Assembly (NCBI GenBank): GCA_905250075.1
Contig: CAJNOP010000023.1
Location: 766,529 to 830,528, forward strand
Direction: 5' to 3'
DNA length: 64,000 nucleotides
Source: Rotaria sp. Silwood1
Lineage: Eukaryota > Rotifera > Eurotatoria > Philodinida > Philodinidae
Shown here: positions 11,774 through 26,306 of the stretch, piece by piece
How positions within the stretch are numbered: position 1 is the first letter of the stretch
Layout: each line of letters starts with the position of its first letter
The notes under the pieces: model-generated
Database searches by the model: none
Seen by the model: only the letters and a program-made list of their open reading frames with translations
What the model was told of the DNA's origin: nothing
Program-made: the position numbers and the translations under genes

Positions 11774-14700
11774 ACACTTGGTATTATTTTTTTTGTATTT
11801 TTTATTTTTTGAACATCATATCATATTTTTTTTTAATAAACATGACAATTTTTCATTTTCTGTTAATATTCATAATAGGAAATAAAGAGATATTGACCAG
11901 TTGAATGTCATAACTAATAAAAATAATTTATTACGATATGAAGAATAAATATTGAATAAAAAAATAAATAAACTTTTGACATTTCCTATTTTTTGCCTTG
12001 ATACGAAAAGTAGAGACGGGCATCAGAGTCATTTTTAGGTAGTGGCCGAAATTCTCTAAATTGCCTATGATCATATTACGTTCAATACTACAAGTGTTTT
12101 CAAATGATGAGTTTCATTCTTTGATATTCATTGAACAAACTGATGTATTTTGGAAGCTTGATTTACGACACCTCATGAGTGTAGACCTTCAAAAGACACT
12201 AGTCGAATTCTGAAAACATACTCCTTTGTATAGTAAGTATCAAAGAAAAAAACTTACAGATCAAAAAATCTATTCTGTTAAGTCTGTTTTATTGATAATA
12301 TTTAGTTGACTACATTTTTTTTTCTTTTTTCTATAATATTCTTCATATATTATACATACCTTTGAGAAATATTAATAAAAAGCAATATTTCATTTCATTG
12401 TTTTCTCTATGAAAGTACAATATGAAATTATAATGGCCAACAGAAGTTTAGAAAAACTATATTTTCAGATTTTCTTCTCTATAGTATTAGCTAGAGCAGG
12501 AATCTGAAAAACACATTTATGTAACTGAAAAAGAGTCTCTAGTAGGATTAGTAGACCCGAAGACTTCCGTAAAATTGTTTGGATGAGAGTCTGTGAAAAA
12601 TTAGCTTTCTACCTTCCATTCGAAGCTTTTAGAGAAGCATTTTTGTTTGATAGAGCAAATGTTCTTGAGCAAGATGAGATGTCTTCGACCTATCGATGAG
12701 CTTCTCCTATCAAACTCCATCCACTTTATAAAAGACTCTAAAACATCAATCATGGCAAAACCATTGAAATTTTTCAATAAAAAGAAGAGAAAATTGTTTC
12801 TTTTTGCCGTCTATAAATTGAATGCAGGTCAATGAAGGAAAGATGTGAAGAGATCGGAGATACTTGACTTTATTCCACAGATCTTCATTCAAGCAGCTTT
12901 GTTGAAGTCTTTGAACCTACCATTCCTAATAAAGAATCCTTTCAGTTAAACATCTGTTTTTTGTTAGATTCCTACTAACTATTGACATTGAGAAGAAAAC
13001 TTAAAAAAAACAACTGCTCTAAACGTATGTCTGCTACTCTTTATTATTTCTATTAGTTGATTCATACTGTGATAGAACACTTGATCTTTATACAAGCTTC
13101 ATATAAGTATGTATATGTTATTATTAAATCATACTGAGATTAATTTATCAAAAGACGAGTTTGTTAGATTATGATATAACATGACAATTAATCAAATGTA
13201 TAGCCTTACAAAAAATGATTTTGACAAGAATAATTTTATTTGACTCATATTTTACAAATATATTTAATGATGTTGTAAATTTGATTGACATCCAAAAATA
13301 ATCTATAATCTTCCTTGCTTCTTTTGTCGGATTTCTAGATCGATAATTGATTTATTACATTGCTTTTTTACACTCTCGATCGTCTTAGAATGGATAAAAA
13401 AAGAAAAATAATGATTAATCAAATAATGTCAAAGTTAGGTCAAGTGAGAACGTGTTTTACAATTGTTGTTTTTGTTCTCTGTAGAAAATAAATCTTTTAA
13501 TATGAAAGTAAAATCTATCTGATTAATATTTATTCAAAACAATAGAATGATTATTCAAGATCAAATTAATCAATATGGAAAAAAAAAACTTTCTAACAAT
13601 TATTATTTATGTTCTTCAAATAATTAGAAAAATCTTATGAGACAATAAATAAATTCTTTTCTATAGAAATGGTTCAATGAGTTACTTTTTTTATGCATTT
13701 AACAAGCAACTATATTAAGCATTTGTTGTTCTTCACTTGAAAAAGTCTAATAAAAGGAATCTAGGAATGTAAAGTACTTAATCATGTAAAAACATAAGGT
13801 TTCAAGTTATTCGAGAATTTCAACAACTGTTGTGTTCTTTTATTCTTTTTTTTTCTTATTATAGAATTTATAATATGTAGAGTAAAATGTTTTGCTATTT
13901 CTTTCTTTCATGTTAACATAATTAACTATCTTAAGTGATACCTGAGCTGATTGTATATTTATTATCAGTCGACTGATTCTTTTTTTTCTTCAGCGAGCAT
14001 GCTGTCAACATTTTCTTTTGATCTTTTTTTAGTGAACATTTAGAAAAAAAAACCTTTTGTTATCATTTTTCTTTTGATAAAAAATAAATAAAAATAATAT
14101 TGAGATTCATAAGAATAATTTATTATTTATATATTAGTTTTTTTGTTTCATGTCATCGCGAAAGAAGTTTAGCTATCAATAATCTTTTGATTAGAAAAAA
14201 TAAATAAAAAAAGTATCAATGTCAAGCATTAGTAACGTATTTATAAGTCGAGGTATAGAGATGATTATATTCATCACAAAATGTTACTCTCTTTTTTCTT
14301 TTATTTTTTTAATTTTTTCCCTTTCTTTTTAACATCCAACCCTCGATATTAAAGAAGCATACCTCGAACACATCTTAATCATCGTTTCTTTCTTTTTTAT
14401 CATTTGGCGTTTGTAGTATTCTTCTAACAATGTCAGTAAAGATGAGTACTGTGTACTACAAGCCATCATCATCATTATCATCATCATTATTGCTCTCATT
14501 TTTTTCTCTTTAGATGCGAGTGTACTTCATTCTTCTATCGTTTTTCTTCTCGGTCTCTCTTGCTCTCCCTGGTCTATTTTTTTCATTTTTTTAATGTGTG
14601 CGCTCGGGAAATTATGTCATTGGAATGCATATAGTACAAAGCAAAAAAGTACGTTCACATGCAAACACATGTGGTTCGAAAAAAAAAACAAGACACATGA

Positions 14701-17237
14701 TCCTGTTGTTGCCAATCGTTCCTTATATCAAGTGAATAGCAATATTTTTTTTTTTTTATTCATTGAAGATCTTCATTTATTATGATTATTACTGTTGAAA
14801 AACAAAGAAATAAATGAACAAAGGTTAACAAAAAAAAAACCTTGTATACAATTAATAAGTATGAATAACGGTTGTATATTAATATTGCTTGACTGAGTTC
14901 TGTTTCCTTTTTCACAAAAAAAAGTAACCTTTCGATTCTAATTATTATCATGCGTACTCAAATTATGTTGAGACATATATTGACGTCATTGAATAATAAA
15001 CCCTACTGTTATCATTCATTGGTAAAAAAAAATGAGCTTTTTTTTTACGAGTTATTTGCCTTTTGTTTCTTCTACGTGCGTTCTCTAAATACAACTGATC
15101 ATCTATACGAAAACATATAATGTAGTCGAGACGATGACAATAATATTAATGTAAAAAAAATTAGTATTTTTTTCCTTCCCTTATTTATTACAGCACACAC
15201 ACACACATATATATACATCCATATAATACATGCCTGTCAATATAAGTCAATTTTTTTTACATAGTAAGTAAGGAAACAATTTTAATTAAAAAAGAAAAAA
15301 AACGACAATAACAACATATTTTTGTTTTCTTTTTGAAAATTTAACACAATAAATGTTAATAAAAAGAAATTTTTTTATTGAATATTGTGTTAATAGATTT
15401 TTCTTTTTTTTCCCGTTTCCTGCATGTTTATCCGATTAGGAAGTTGAGAATAGAAAACAGAAAAAGATTTCATTTAAGAAATTTGACTTTTTTTAATTAG
15501 ATTTTCTCTTGTCATTTGCAGTTGTTGTATCAGAAAATGTCAATACAAAACATATATATATTATATATATCATATATATATTTACATACTTCTTTATCCA
15601 TCTTTCAAACATAGAAGTGTTCCGAGAGAAAAGAGTCTGCCATAGACGTCTGAGTATTAGACATCAACAAAAATCTAAGTAAATACTTATCATCATCGTC
15701 TAACAAATATATTGTAAATGTGCATACTTTCATAGTTTCAAGGGTATCAGAGAGAAAGAAAAAGCAATTGAAACGATCTCAATAATCAAGACTTATTTGT
15801 TTAGCTTTTTTTCTGTTATATACAAGTTTGTATATCTTGTTTTTCCTTTTAAAACTTATTCTATTACATGTGTCACAAGCATATTTTCTGTTCGCTTAAA
15901 TTATTAACACCCCGTTTTCCGACGATGATATATGAAAAAGTATATCGACATCCTTTATGTCATACATATATATATATATATATGTATATATGAGACAAAT
16001 ACATATTCTAAAGTCAATGATTTTTACGCAGGTAAGATTATTTATTTTTTTGTTAAGTATAGTTAAATGAAATACAGATAAATAGGCGGCTGATCTGCTT
16101 GATCTGTTTAATTCTATGAACTCTCGTCTATTAGATAGATATAGACAATGACAGGATGGGAAATAAAGAAAAGAGAGAAACCAAGGACGATTTACACACA
16201 ATAACAACGCTTTTACTAATATTACTACACGTCCATAACTAACAGAACTACAACGAGCTCGATCAAATAATCATAATCGCATTCTTCTTCTGTCTTCTCC
16301 TTTTTCTCTTTTACTGTTTCTTCTCTAGCATCGTCATCATCAGCCTAAAAAGTCGTTGGCATCGCTGTCATCGTCGTTGCGGCTGAGGTGCATTCAGTAA
16401 GGCAAGAAATCAAGCATAGTCGCATCAGAGAGAAAAAAAAGAGAAAAAAAAAGAAGCACAAAAAAACAACCGTCAAGAGTCTGGCCGAATGGTGATAATC
16501 AAAAAATGTATGCCCACGTCTCCGAAAACAAGAATGCGCCTATACATATCTTTCGTCTCATTGTCTATTAACTATTTATCATCAATTAAAAACAAAAGAA
16601 TAGGATATATTCATGTTATGACAAGCTCGATGAATGACATTACCTTTCGTAAATCGGTCTGTATATCTTTTAATAGAAATTTGAGATAGAAAAAACTAAA
16701 TAATTGTTTTCTTTAATTTCACACATGAAGTCATCAAGATCAGCGAGTGATCAATATAGACACAACAACAACAGAATGAAAAAGAAAAGAAAGAAACTAA
16801 TTGCTAAATAAGATCTAAATTGAAAACAAGACTGTAAATATATATCTATATAGAGCATCGAATTCCATATTAATAGCCGAGTTGACTTGCCCTATGGTAA
16901 CATCAGTAGAATATTACGAGAAGAAAAGGATTAGCATTTTTAGCACTATTACTAGTGCGTGAGCGCGCATATAGGCATCCATTTGTGTGCGTGCTCTAAT
17001 AGTGAATTTGCATGTTTTTCTCTCTAGTAGTTCTTTTTTTTCTCTCTCTCTAGTTGCGGCACCTCCCCGAGTCTTGCCTAATTGGAGAGTAGTTGACATA
17101 TATTCATATACATTTTGCACTTGTTGCTATTATTGTTGTTATTATTGTTGTTATCAGTTTCTTTTTAGAAAAGCAACATTAACATAACGTCGACGAGCTA
17201 GCTTATTGCTAAGCTCTTCTTTTCTATTCCATTCAGT
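11774..17237. other. Gene-free interval with microsatellites; distal part may be Dispatched-like upstream region
   Basis: No ORF here shows protein-like composition or family similarity. It holds the PARP 3' UTR, a CAT/ATC-rich tract near 14461-14490, CA/TA repeats at about 15193-15215, TA-rich runs near 15550-15585 and 15967-15985, and pyrimidine-rich tracts near 14280-14580 and 16280-16330. A less AT-rich patch at 16320-16400 and 16950-17100 could be promoter or 5' UTR of the next gene, but nothing proves it. Confidence 0.5.
14981..14988. promoter_or_regulatory. CRE octamer TGACGTCA
   Basis: Perfect palindrome 2.2 kb before the Dispatched-like start; no adjacent gene is recognised. May be chance. 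Confidence 0.25.
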
Positions 17238-20200
17238 ATGCGATGGTGTGTAGTAGCCACCTTAAAGCTAAGTGAGTGGAATATATTCAATTATCCTTAT
17301 ATATATAAATATATATATAATACATGTTTTAGATACGTTCGATTTTTAATCAAATATCACTTGTTCATACTTTGTTGTACGTTTATTATGACAAGTATTT
17401 GTATTATTTTTTTCGTATATAATCGTGATCAAATATATTATAAAAATTTATTACGAGTAAACTAATTTAATTAGATGAGTTTTTTTTTTTTACAGTTTTG
17501 AAATATTGTTGAATTAATAGGGTTTTCAAGCACATGGAACAAAGGTATCTGATGAATATCGAAAATTAATTGCACTTATACGTGAAACTCAAACAGAACA
17601 TTTATATCCACATGCCATTAATAGCAAAGTAGGTGGATTTATTTAAAAAAAAAATAGTAGTCATTTATAAAAGTTGTTGTACTTGAATAAGACATTCGTT
17701 TTTAAAATAAACTCTAAGATAAAACAAAGTTCGATTATTATAAATGAAGAAAAGATAATAGAGATGATAAGAGAAAAAAAAAACTGAAAGTTAAATACAA
17801 TAAATAATTTATGAATATGTATTAGACATTTCAACCAACACCATATTCGTCTTTCAATTCACATATAAATCCTTGTTCAAAACGATTTTATGTATCTAAA
17901 TGTCCTATACGTAAGTTTGAAAATATAATTCATTATTTGAGTAATTAACAAAAAAAAAAAATATCTTATATTTTTTTAGTTCCTTATACAGAATTAACAT
18001 TTGAATTCAATGATAATAATACAAAATTATTCGATGATCTAAATACGTTTAAATCCGTTTGTAAACTTGAATGGAATCTACGTACTTTTTATACAAATTG
18101 TTCAACGAATCATTCATGTTGTCAATTCATTGGACCAGGTAATAAATATAAATTAATTAGATTAGAAAAAGAAATCCTCTTCGTGAGCATTCAAGAACTT
18201 AAAATTTTTTGGGTCAATGAATAAAAAAAACTTTAGATTCAATCGAAATAATAATAATAATAATAATAACAAAAACAACAAACAATTTGTTATTTTTTCT
18301 AGTTGAACTTCTTTTTAATGATCAATTAATATCATACGAACAATGTGATAATATAACACAAAATGATCTTGATGAATATAATCAAGAATGGCTTTTATGT
18401 AAAACATCATCCTCATCATGTTTAAATAGTAAACTTGAAAATTATTTAACATATATTAAATCATCATCATTAATATTTAAAATTTATATATCAATTGAAA
18501 ATAATCAAATTAAACTTCAACATCTATATGATACAATATATAATTATCGATATAAGGAAATTTTTTATTTAAAATTTCTTAATTTTGATTTTAATGATGA
18601 AGAAATATTGTTTAATTATTATTTAGAAAAAAATGATTATTTAATTTATTTAACAATATGTCTTTATTTATTTTGTCTTGTATTATTTGTTAAAAATTTA
18701 TTCTTTATATTAATTATTATTTTTCATATATTATTAACATATTTTTCTTGTTTTATTATTTATTATTATTTATTTCATTTTCCAATAACAATATTAAATT
18801 ATACAAGTATAATATTATATTTATTTTTCATACTTATTGATTCATATTTATGGTATACTTGTTGGTTTATTAATAAACATAGACGTGATGATTGTACAAT
18901 ACAACGTATTATTGAAAATTTGCTCACACAAACATTTTTTTATTTAATACCAAAAAATTTAACAGCTATTATTGTATTTGTTATTACATATACAAATCAA
19001 ATTATAGTATTACAATGTTTTACTGTATTTTCTTTTTTACTTATAACAATATCATTTTTTATTTCATTTATTCTTTATCCAGGTAATTGAAATCATATTT
19101 AACGTATGAAATAAACAGTTATAATCAAAAGATGAGAAATATGTATTAATAATTGATATAGAATAAGATTGTACGAGATTTTATTATCTCAAGGTTATTA
19201 TAGTATCAATCAAAACAAAAAAATCTCAGGAGAAAATATAAACAAAATAGAATATTTGCCGACTAATTTGATTAATCCTTGGACTACAAGTAAAGTACAC
19301 GCTTAATTTCTCAATGATTCGTAAATGTGAAAAAAAAAGAAACGGTCCGAATGAAATCGGGTTAATAGTAAATGCAAAGCTATTTATGAAGTTTTATCTT
19401 TTATGAAGTTATTAATTTAGATGAAAAATCTAATAAAATTTGCTGAGTTGAATTAATGAACCATTCTCTTACTGAGTTTTGGTGTTTAATAGGATTCATT
19501 GCTTATGGTTTACTTAAATTAGTGTACATAACACTGTTTTTGTTTTGAAAACAGTTAAATCGTAAAAAGATGAGATTCGCTCATGTGGATTTTTTAAATT
19601 AATTTGTTTTTATGCATTTATAGAAAGATTTTTAAAAATATCCATTATGAATCGAATAAAAAAACTCCTTAGATGTTAAAAAGAAACTGACTGTACTAAT
19701 CTATCAAGAGATGTGAAAAACTCACTGTCATATATATCTAGTCATTGATGATGTTTATTTTTGATTAATCTGATTTAAGATCTATTAAATAATAAACAAA
19801 CTTCAAGATTTGTTCGAGTTATTACATATTATCCCTAGAGAAAACAAACTGATTTCTGATGATAAAATTAGGAAAACTAATATTATGAATCTTTTCAGAA
19901 AATATTTGTCTAATCATTAGCAAGTTCAAAAGTGATCATATGTTTCAAGTTTAGTTCTTGAAAATTAAATTAAATAAAATAGTTTGAGTTGTTAGTATCA
20001 AAAGATGATTTCGTTATATTATGATATTTGATTCATGATTAAAATTTCAAAGATTAATAGTATTCTTGACTAGTTGAAACTACTTGAAAGAATGTTCAAT
20101 CTTTCATTTCACTAAAACCAATGTTTTCTATAAGTTTATTCATCTAGTGTTTATCAAATTTGTGTAAATTTTGTTTTATTTTTTATTTTTTTAGTTGCAT

Positions 20201-23200
20201 TTATATTCATTCTTCGTTATCAATCATCCATTCCAACAATTGAACATCTTTCTCATCGTTTTATAACTAATACAACGAACTGTTTTCTTAATCGTATTGT
20301 TCCATATCTTATCATACGATTAAAAGCATTATGGTTAATATTACTTACTATAATATCTATCTTGGCTTTTTTAATAATATTTCAATGGCCAAAATTACAA
20401 TTTAATGTATGTCGTTTAACATTTGATACATTACCATTTCATTCATCATCAAATAATCAGGAAAATTCATTAAATAGCTTAGATATTGATGTAACATATT
20501 ATATTGGTTCTCATTGGGAAGTACCAAATGAATCATTAATACCACTCAAGGATATTCCTATACTTGATTACAATTCAGAAAATAAAATGACATCAAGACC
20601 TGATGGAATCGATACATTTGCATATGCTTTACAGCATAATTTATCACAATTAATACAATTTTGTTCATCATTATCACCTGAAATACATAAAAAACCGTTT
20701 GTATATAAACATTATCATCGTCATATATCATCAGAAATATTTAACAATAGCTCAGTTATGAGGTAAGAATATGATTGTATTCATTGAGAAATTCTGTCCG
20801 ATGTCAAAACAGATAGAGAGTACGAACAAAATTCAGAATAAAAGAATTAGAGCCAGTGGTGTAGCCAGGAATTTTTGAGTCATGGACAATTCATCAACCA
20901 AACTATTTTGAGTTACGGACAGCTAAGGGCAACCGTTATGATTTCAAAAATATCTATGGGCAATAACTGTTCAAGCACTGCATAGCACAATAAATCCATG
21001 GGGAATAACTTTTGGAGCTATGGGCAATTGCCCAATGGCCCTATCCCTGACTACGTCACTGATCAGAGCAATAATGAAGTCTTTGAGACTATGCATGTGT
21101 TACATGATATCAAAAGAATAAATTTATTGACTTCAATAAAACTTAGCAGATTCTTTCATCAATTTTAGTTCTTTTCGATTATAAAAGAAATATTCTAACA
21201 AACGTGCTTAAACATTAATTAGCAAGAGCTTGTTTTTTCTTCTCAGTATTATCTATAGTTTTCAACATAGATTGTTGATAGAACAACTTTGTCACTACAG
21301 TTAATGTAGTGTGAATGAAGAAATATTTTCAACTAATCAATCACTTTCTCCTCAAAAGTTATTAGATTGTGCGTTATCGATTAAGTTGACTCCGAATATG
21401 ATCAAAAGAAATCCTCTTGGTTTTCTATATGGTGGTTTTCTAAACTAGCAAAAATTATGCTAAAATTGTTTTTGTTTCACTTATAAGACAATAATCTCTA
21501 AAATATGAATTTTAAGCGAAATAATATTATCTTGAATATTTACAGATTGAAAAGTTGATATGTATCTGTTGTATGGATATATTTTCTGCAAAAAAAAAAT
21601 CATTTGAAAGAGAAAAGGGTACTGTTTTCTAAGCAATTCGATGTATTATATAATCTGAATAGATCGGGAAAGCTTTTTATAGTGAAAATTACGTTAGTCT
21701 GGAAAGCTGGATTTCTATAAGATCATCATAAACAATATATAAGCAGATGTCTTATCATCATATTCAGAATCAGCATGATCAACAGCTCACTATGTATTAG
21801 CTTTTGATGAAAAAGCGATTGATCATTTGAAAACATTTCCTCATCAAGAACAATCTTATAAATAATTGAATATAAAGTATACTTATCATAGCTAACATCA
21901 GATCTAATAAGAGAAGACCTCCAGCTGTGAAATTGCTTTTGAGTCAAGACCATGTGTATTGTGTCGGCATCAATAAGCTATGAATATCCTGAAATGGGTT
22001 CATGCTGTTAATGGATTACTGTATCGATACTATGTTTTTTTTTTACCATACTTTTAAAATGCATCCCGTGGTTCTTATCAGGAGCACCTGGAAAACTGAC
22101 TTTCGAATTTCAACTTGAATCTTTGTATAGAGACATGGTTTAACGAAAATAGTTTCAAATATTTTGGTTTGCTTCTATTGTGATATAAGAGCATCGATTC
22201 TGCTAATGTATATGAGCGATATAAAAGATACACTATAACCATAGTTGTATCTTAGGTGACAAGATCCTAAAATATTCTGGTTAAGATTTGTGTCCGTATA
22301 AAATTTTAAGTCAAAATCCAAAAGTCAGTTTTTTCTGCTATTGCAACATTCATTTATTTAATATAGTAAAAATTCAATATCTTCACATTAATAAGATAAT
22401 GTTCCAAAATCTTTGCAGACTATTTATAGCTCATTCAGATCTACATAAGGCACGTCGTTTTCTCTTAAGATTGAATGCATCTTAATTGACATAGAATGAA
22501 ACATTTACGTCAAAACTAAATGAGGATGTTTTATTATTTTGTAGATTAAACTTGAATGACAGAATAAACAATTATGAGTAGTTTTTTTTTTTTAATTAAT
22601 TGAAAAATCACTGTTCGTTCGTTTTAAATCAAATCTCGAATTAAACATAAATAAAAAGAAAAATCAATCGAATTCAATTCGTTGTTTTTTTTGGATTTTA
22701 GTACACCAACTATTTCAACTCAGGATGAAAATTTAAGTATAAATAATTTTCGTTGTTTTGGTGATTTATCATTAATTAATTCTGATTCATCATTATTAAC
22801 AAATACAAAATTTTCTTCATATATTTTATATCGTAGTAATCAAACAAATAATTGTACATTAATATGTTCATTAAATACAACAGAAAGTAGATATCAATGT
22901 ATATTATGTTTAAATTCATTATATTATTTAACAAATAAATATAATGATTTATTTTTAATAAGAAATGGTTTAAGATTTATAAATGATGGTCAAAATCCAC
23001 GTTATTTATTTCAAACAATAAATTATAAATGGTTATTAAAAACAAATTTAAATAATTTTATTGAATGGCAATTCTTAATTGAAAATTTAAAAAAAAATTC
23101 TATTACAAAATTTTATTCAAAAATTTTTACACATATGTCTTTTTGGTGGACAAGTGAAATATTTTCAAGTTATACAATTATGGAACAATTACGACAAGAA

Positions 23201-26113
23201 CAATTTTTTTTAATTCCTATTAAATTTGTTATTATATTTGTTTTTTTAACTTTATTCACGGGAATTTTAGGAATATTTGTTACATTAACTACACTATTAA
23301 ATTTTAGTACTTGTATAGCTATATTTACTTTATTAAATTATAAATTAACAATTGAAAATATATCTTATTTTGTTATTACACTTATTTTTTGTTCACAATA
23401 TTCAATACTTTATTCAATTAGGTAATAGTTATTCTTTATTATATTAGTCAAAATTATGAGTACAGTCATGTATTCATAGAAATTCGATTCATTTTGTATT
23501 AAAATTTGACTTGTCATCAGATGTTTAGAGATGAGAATAAATAATTTTACTTTTTCCTCAGGATTGGAGATTTGGAAAAACATGAGAAAAAAAAAACTTG
23601 TCATAATTGGAGTTAAACATTAAATAAATTATTGTATAAATATCATATCAATCAAAACATATTTCACGTGTAATGACGAAGAAAAGTCTAAGTCGCTGAC
23701 TAAAAAATAAAAAAGAGAAAAATGAGTATTAAAGAATTTTTTTTAGATATGACACGAATAAATTTTACAATCGTTTTCCCTAAAACAGGACTCCTACCAG
23801 AAAGACTAAAATTACCGAGGTCACTAGAAAAGAAGTTACTACTGGTCATTGCCAGTATGTCTTACACATTTCTTGGCTTTTTTTTATCTCATAGACAATG
23901 TGTAATGAAACTTGTTTGACAGTTGACTATATCATATACTATTATTTACAGTTGGGATAGTACAACACCTCATTAGTCTCGTATCGATATGGATTTCAGA
24001 TTGGTTTCATTTCTCATTAACAAGACGGGGACCAAAAGGATTTGGTCCGACTCATCTCTAATCAGAATAAAGTTCGTCGCATATGGTACATATTTGTGAT
24101 TCTTCCTGTATAATCAACATAGAAAAAATCTACGGTTAAAAGACATCTTTTGGTAACTGTTAAAATATCCTAGCAGAAATAAGTCTCACTCTCTATAAAT
24201 ATTTAAGAATATTTTTTCAACTGTGTGCATAATATCTATTATTTTCTATTTCACACAATTCGAGAATATTAGTTAATTAGATATCAAAATAACTCCTAGC
24301 CCCAAGTGTTACTAAATACTTATGTATTTGAAGGTGTTCGCACATATTTATATTTCAGTACTCAATGATTTAGATACTCTGAACGGGTTACAGGAATTTC
24401 GGCCCAGAATTTTTGGCCATCACCCTCACATCCTCACTTCATCCGGAAGATAGTTAGGCTCTGGGCCGAAATTCCGGTCTCTCCTCTGAACTTCCGACAT
24501 TCGCTAGAATAGCAATCTAGAAAAAAAAAAAGAATGATCTCAAAATCCTATTTTAATCTATGTATTACATTTAACAGCAAAATTAAAAGCTTAGAAACGT
24601 TTCGCATATAATTGTAACTAATCCTCAATTTTCGAAAACATTCAAAATATATCTCTATAATAAATATTATAATAACATAGTTATTAACATGTATAATTCT
24701 TGCAAAATATGAGAATAGATTTTTTTTTATATATCAGCTCCTTCAAAGTTCGAGTCGAATCATAAAATTGTAATTTTTTTTTCAGTCTTTTTCAAATATT
24801 ACTTGTTAATCGTATTTATAAATATTTAAATGAAAACAATCAATTCTAGAAAATACCTATCCTAAAATTTGATTATTTCAAAATTAAGTCTAATATTAAT
24901 AATAACAACAAAAAAGATATTTTTTTCTTTTTTTTTTTTAAATATTTTTAGTTACAAATTAGCACCAACATTTTTTTTTCAACGTGAAAATCGTACAATG
25001 CATTCACTTAATCAATTATGTACTACATTATTTCAATATACACTTTCAATAATAATAATTTGTAGTCCATGTTTATTTTCTTCATTACCATATTTATCAA
25101 AATTAGCTATGATTTATATAATATCATCTTTAATTAGTTTTATTTATTCAACACTTTTTCTTCAATCACTTCTTTGTTTTTTTGGTCCAGCTGAACAATC
25201 ATGTTTTCTTATTCGATGGCGTTTAACATTTTCGCGTAATTCAAATACACATACTTCTAATAATACTGATACATTATTACGAAATACATCGAATAGTGTT
25301 ACACGACGACATCATCGTACATCAACATCATCTTATTTTGCTTCATCATATTTTTCACAAATATTTACAAATTCAACTTATTTTGAAAGTGAATATGGTG
25401 GTGTAAATGAAAACTTAACAATGTCATCACGACGACGTGAAAGTTCACGTAATCATTCAACATCATATTTAATAAAACGTGGTTCATTATTAACAGGAGA
25501 ATTAATTGAATTATATACACCACGTGCTAGTCTTTCACCACATCCTCATAATTTTAGTTCTCATCGTCATACTAGACAATCATCAGTAGTACGTGGTATT
25601 CCATCATCTACACCAGTACGACCACTTTATGTATCTCCATCAATATCACCTTATTCACAATTAAGTATACATTCACAAGGTGCTATTCGACCACGTTCAC
25701 CATCTCCACATATTGTTCGACCATCCCGATCACCATCTCCTCATATTGTTCAACCCTCACGATCACCATCACCACATTCATTTGTACCATCAACACCGAT
25801 AACAGCAGGTGCTCTTCGACCATGTTATTCAGCACCTCGTCTACATGCACCAGTACATCGAACACAAACAACAAATATTAAACAAAATGATACACTTTTT
25901 GAAGAAACTCCTGAATCAATGGAAAAGCGAAAACAAAAAACGGTTACGATTATTCAACGACAAAATGCTGTATCATCAAAAGATGATATTGAACAATCAT
26001 CAACGATCACAAATCCACAATTATCAGCTGCTGCACGACGAAGTATATTAAAAGAAACAGCAATTGAATCGGATGATGGGCCTGTTTGGCTTAAACGGTC
26101 AAATAGTAGTTAG
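17238..26113 (+). CDS. Divergent Dispatched-like RND/sterol-sensing protein
   Basis: Eight exons: 17238-17456, 17521-17628, 17826-17910, 17980-18138, 18303-19082, 20195-20762, 22702-23421, 24952-26113; about 1266 aa. An N-terminal TM is followed by LLRGFQAHGT, matching the Dispatched DPLLGFEPRGT-type motif. Then come a Cys-containing ectodomain, a five-to-six-TM block (exon 5), a second ectodomain (exons 6-7) and a last TM block. There YKLAP at the exon 7/8 junction, followed by a small-residue/TM run ending LLCFFGPAEQ, matches the Dispatched YRLAP...GP region. The tail is Ser/Arg/Pro-rich with three RSPSPH units at ~25695-25780. Dispatched exports lipidated Hedgehog using RND-type acidic TM residues. 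Only the first TM4 Asp (ILID) is visible; the TM10 Asp position is Gln. Transport function is therefore uncertain. The start is uncertain: a non-coding or short coding 5' exon may have been missed. Confidence 0.75.
18247..18270 (+). repeat. AAT trinucleotide microsatellite
   Basis: About eight AAT units inside the Dispatched-like intron 4. Confidence 0.8.
20854..21061. mobile_element. hAT-type MITE with 8-bp target duplication
   Basis: A 208-bp insertion in the Dispatched-like intron 6. The ends are CAGTGGTGTAGCCAGG and, reverse-complemented, CAGTGACGTAGTCAGG (13 of 16 identical). Flanks are ATTAGAGC at 20846-20853 and ATCAGAGC at 21062-21069, 7 of 8 identical. CAGTG-starting termini with 8-bp duplications are typical of the hAT superfamily. 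No coding capacity, so it is non-autonomous. GC content is above the local level. Confidence 0.8.
21890..22490. repeat. Repeat R1, copy 2 (in Dispatched-like intron 6)
   Basis: Shares GACTTTCGAATTTCAACTTG with copy 1 and, in the same order, the blocks seen in the UNC45 copy: TTGCTTTTGAGTC, GCTATGAATATCCTGAA, GTGGTTCTTATCAGGAGCA. Edges approximate. Confidence 0.6.
24393..24485. repeat. Short GC-richer palindrome in Dispatched-like intron 7
   Basis: Perfect 16-bp arms GGAATTTCGGCCCAGA (24393-24408) and its reverse complement (24470-24485) around a 61-bp centre. The fragment GGCCGAAATTC also occurs near 12043, suggesting a dispersed MITE relic. Confidence 0.6.
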
Positions 26114-26269
26114 ATTTTATTAGTTATGACTATCAACCGTTAGATTATAAGTTTCATCAATTGTTTGTTTCTTTTTTTTCATATGAACATTATTCTAGTC
26201 GTAATCACATGTTGTTATTATTTCTGTGTGCGTGTGAATGATCATTTTTTATCAGATAATGATTAATTC

Positions 26270-26306
<37 letters not shown>

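Noticed and set aside
14594-14951. Two 63-codon ORFs in the 11.8-17.2 kb interval
   Set aside because: Low-complexity composition, many poly-T/poly-A codons, no splice partners; treated as chance.
25683-25874. 63-codon minus ORF
   Set aside because: Antisense shadow of the Ser/Pro-rich Dispatched-like tail.
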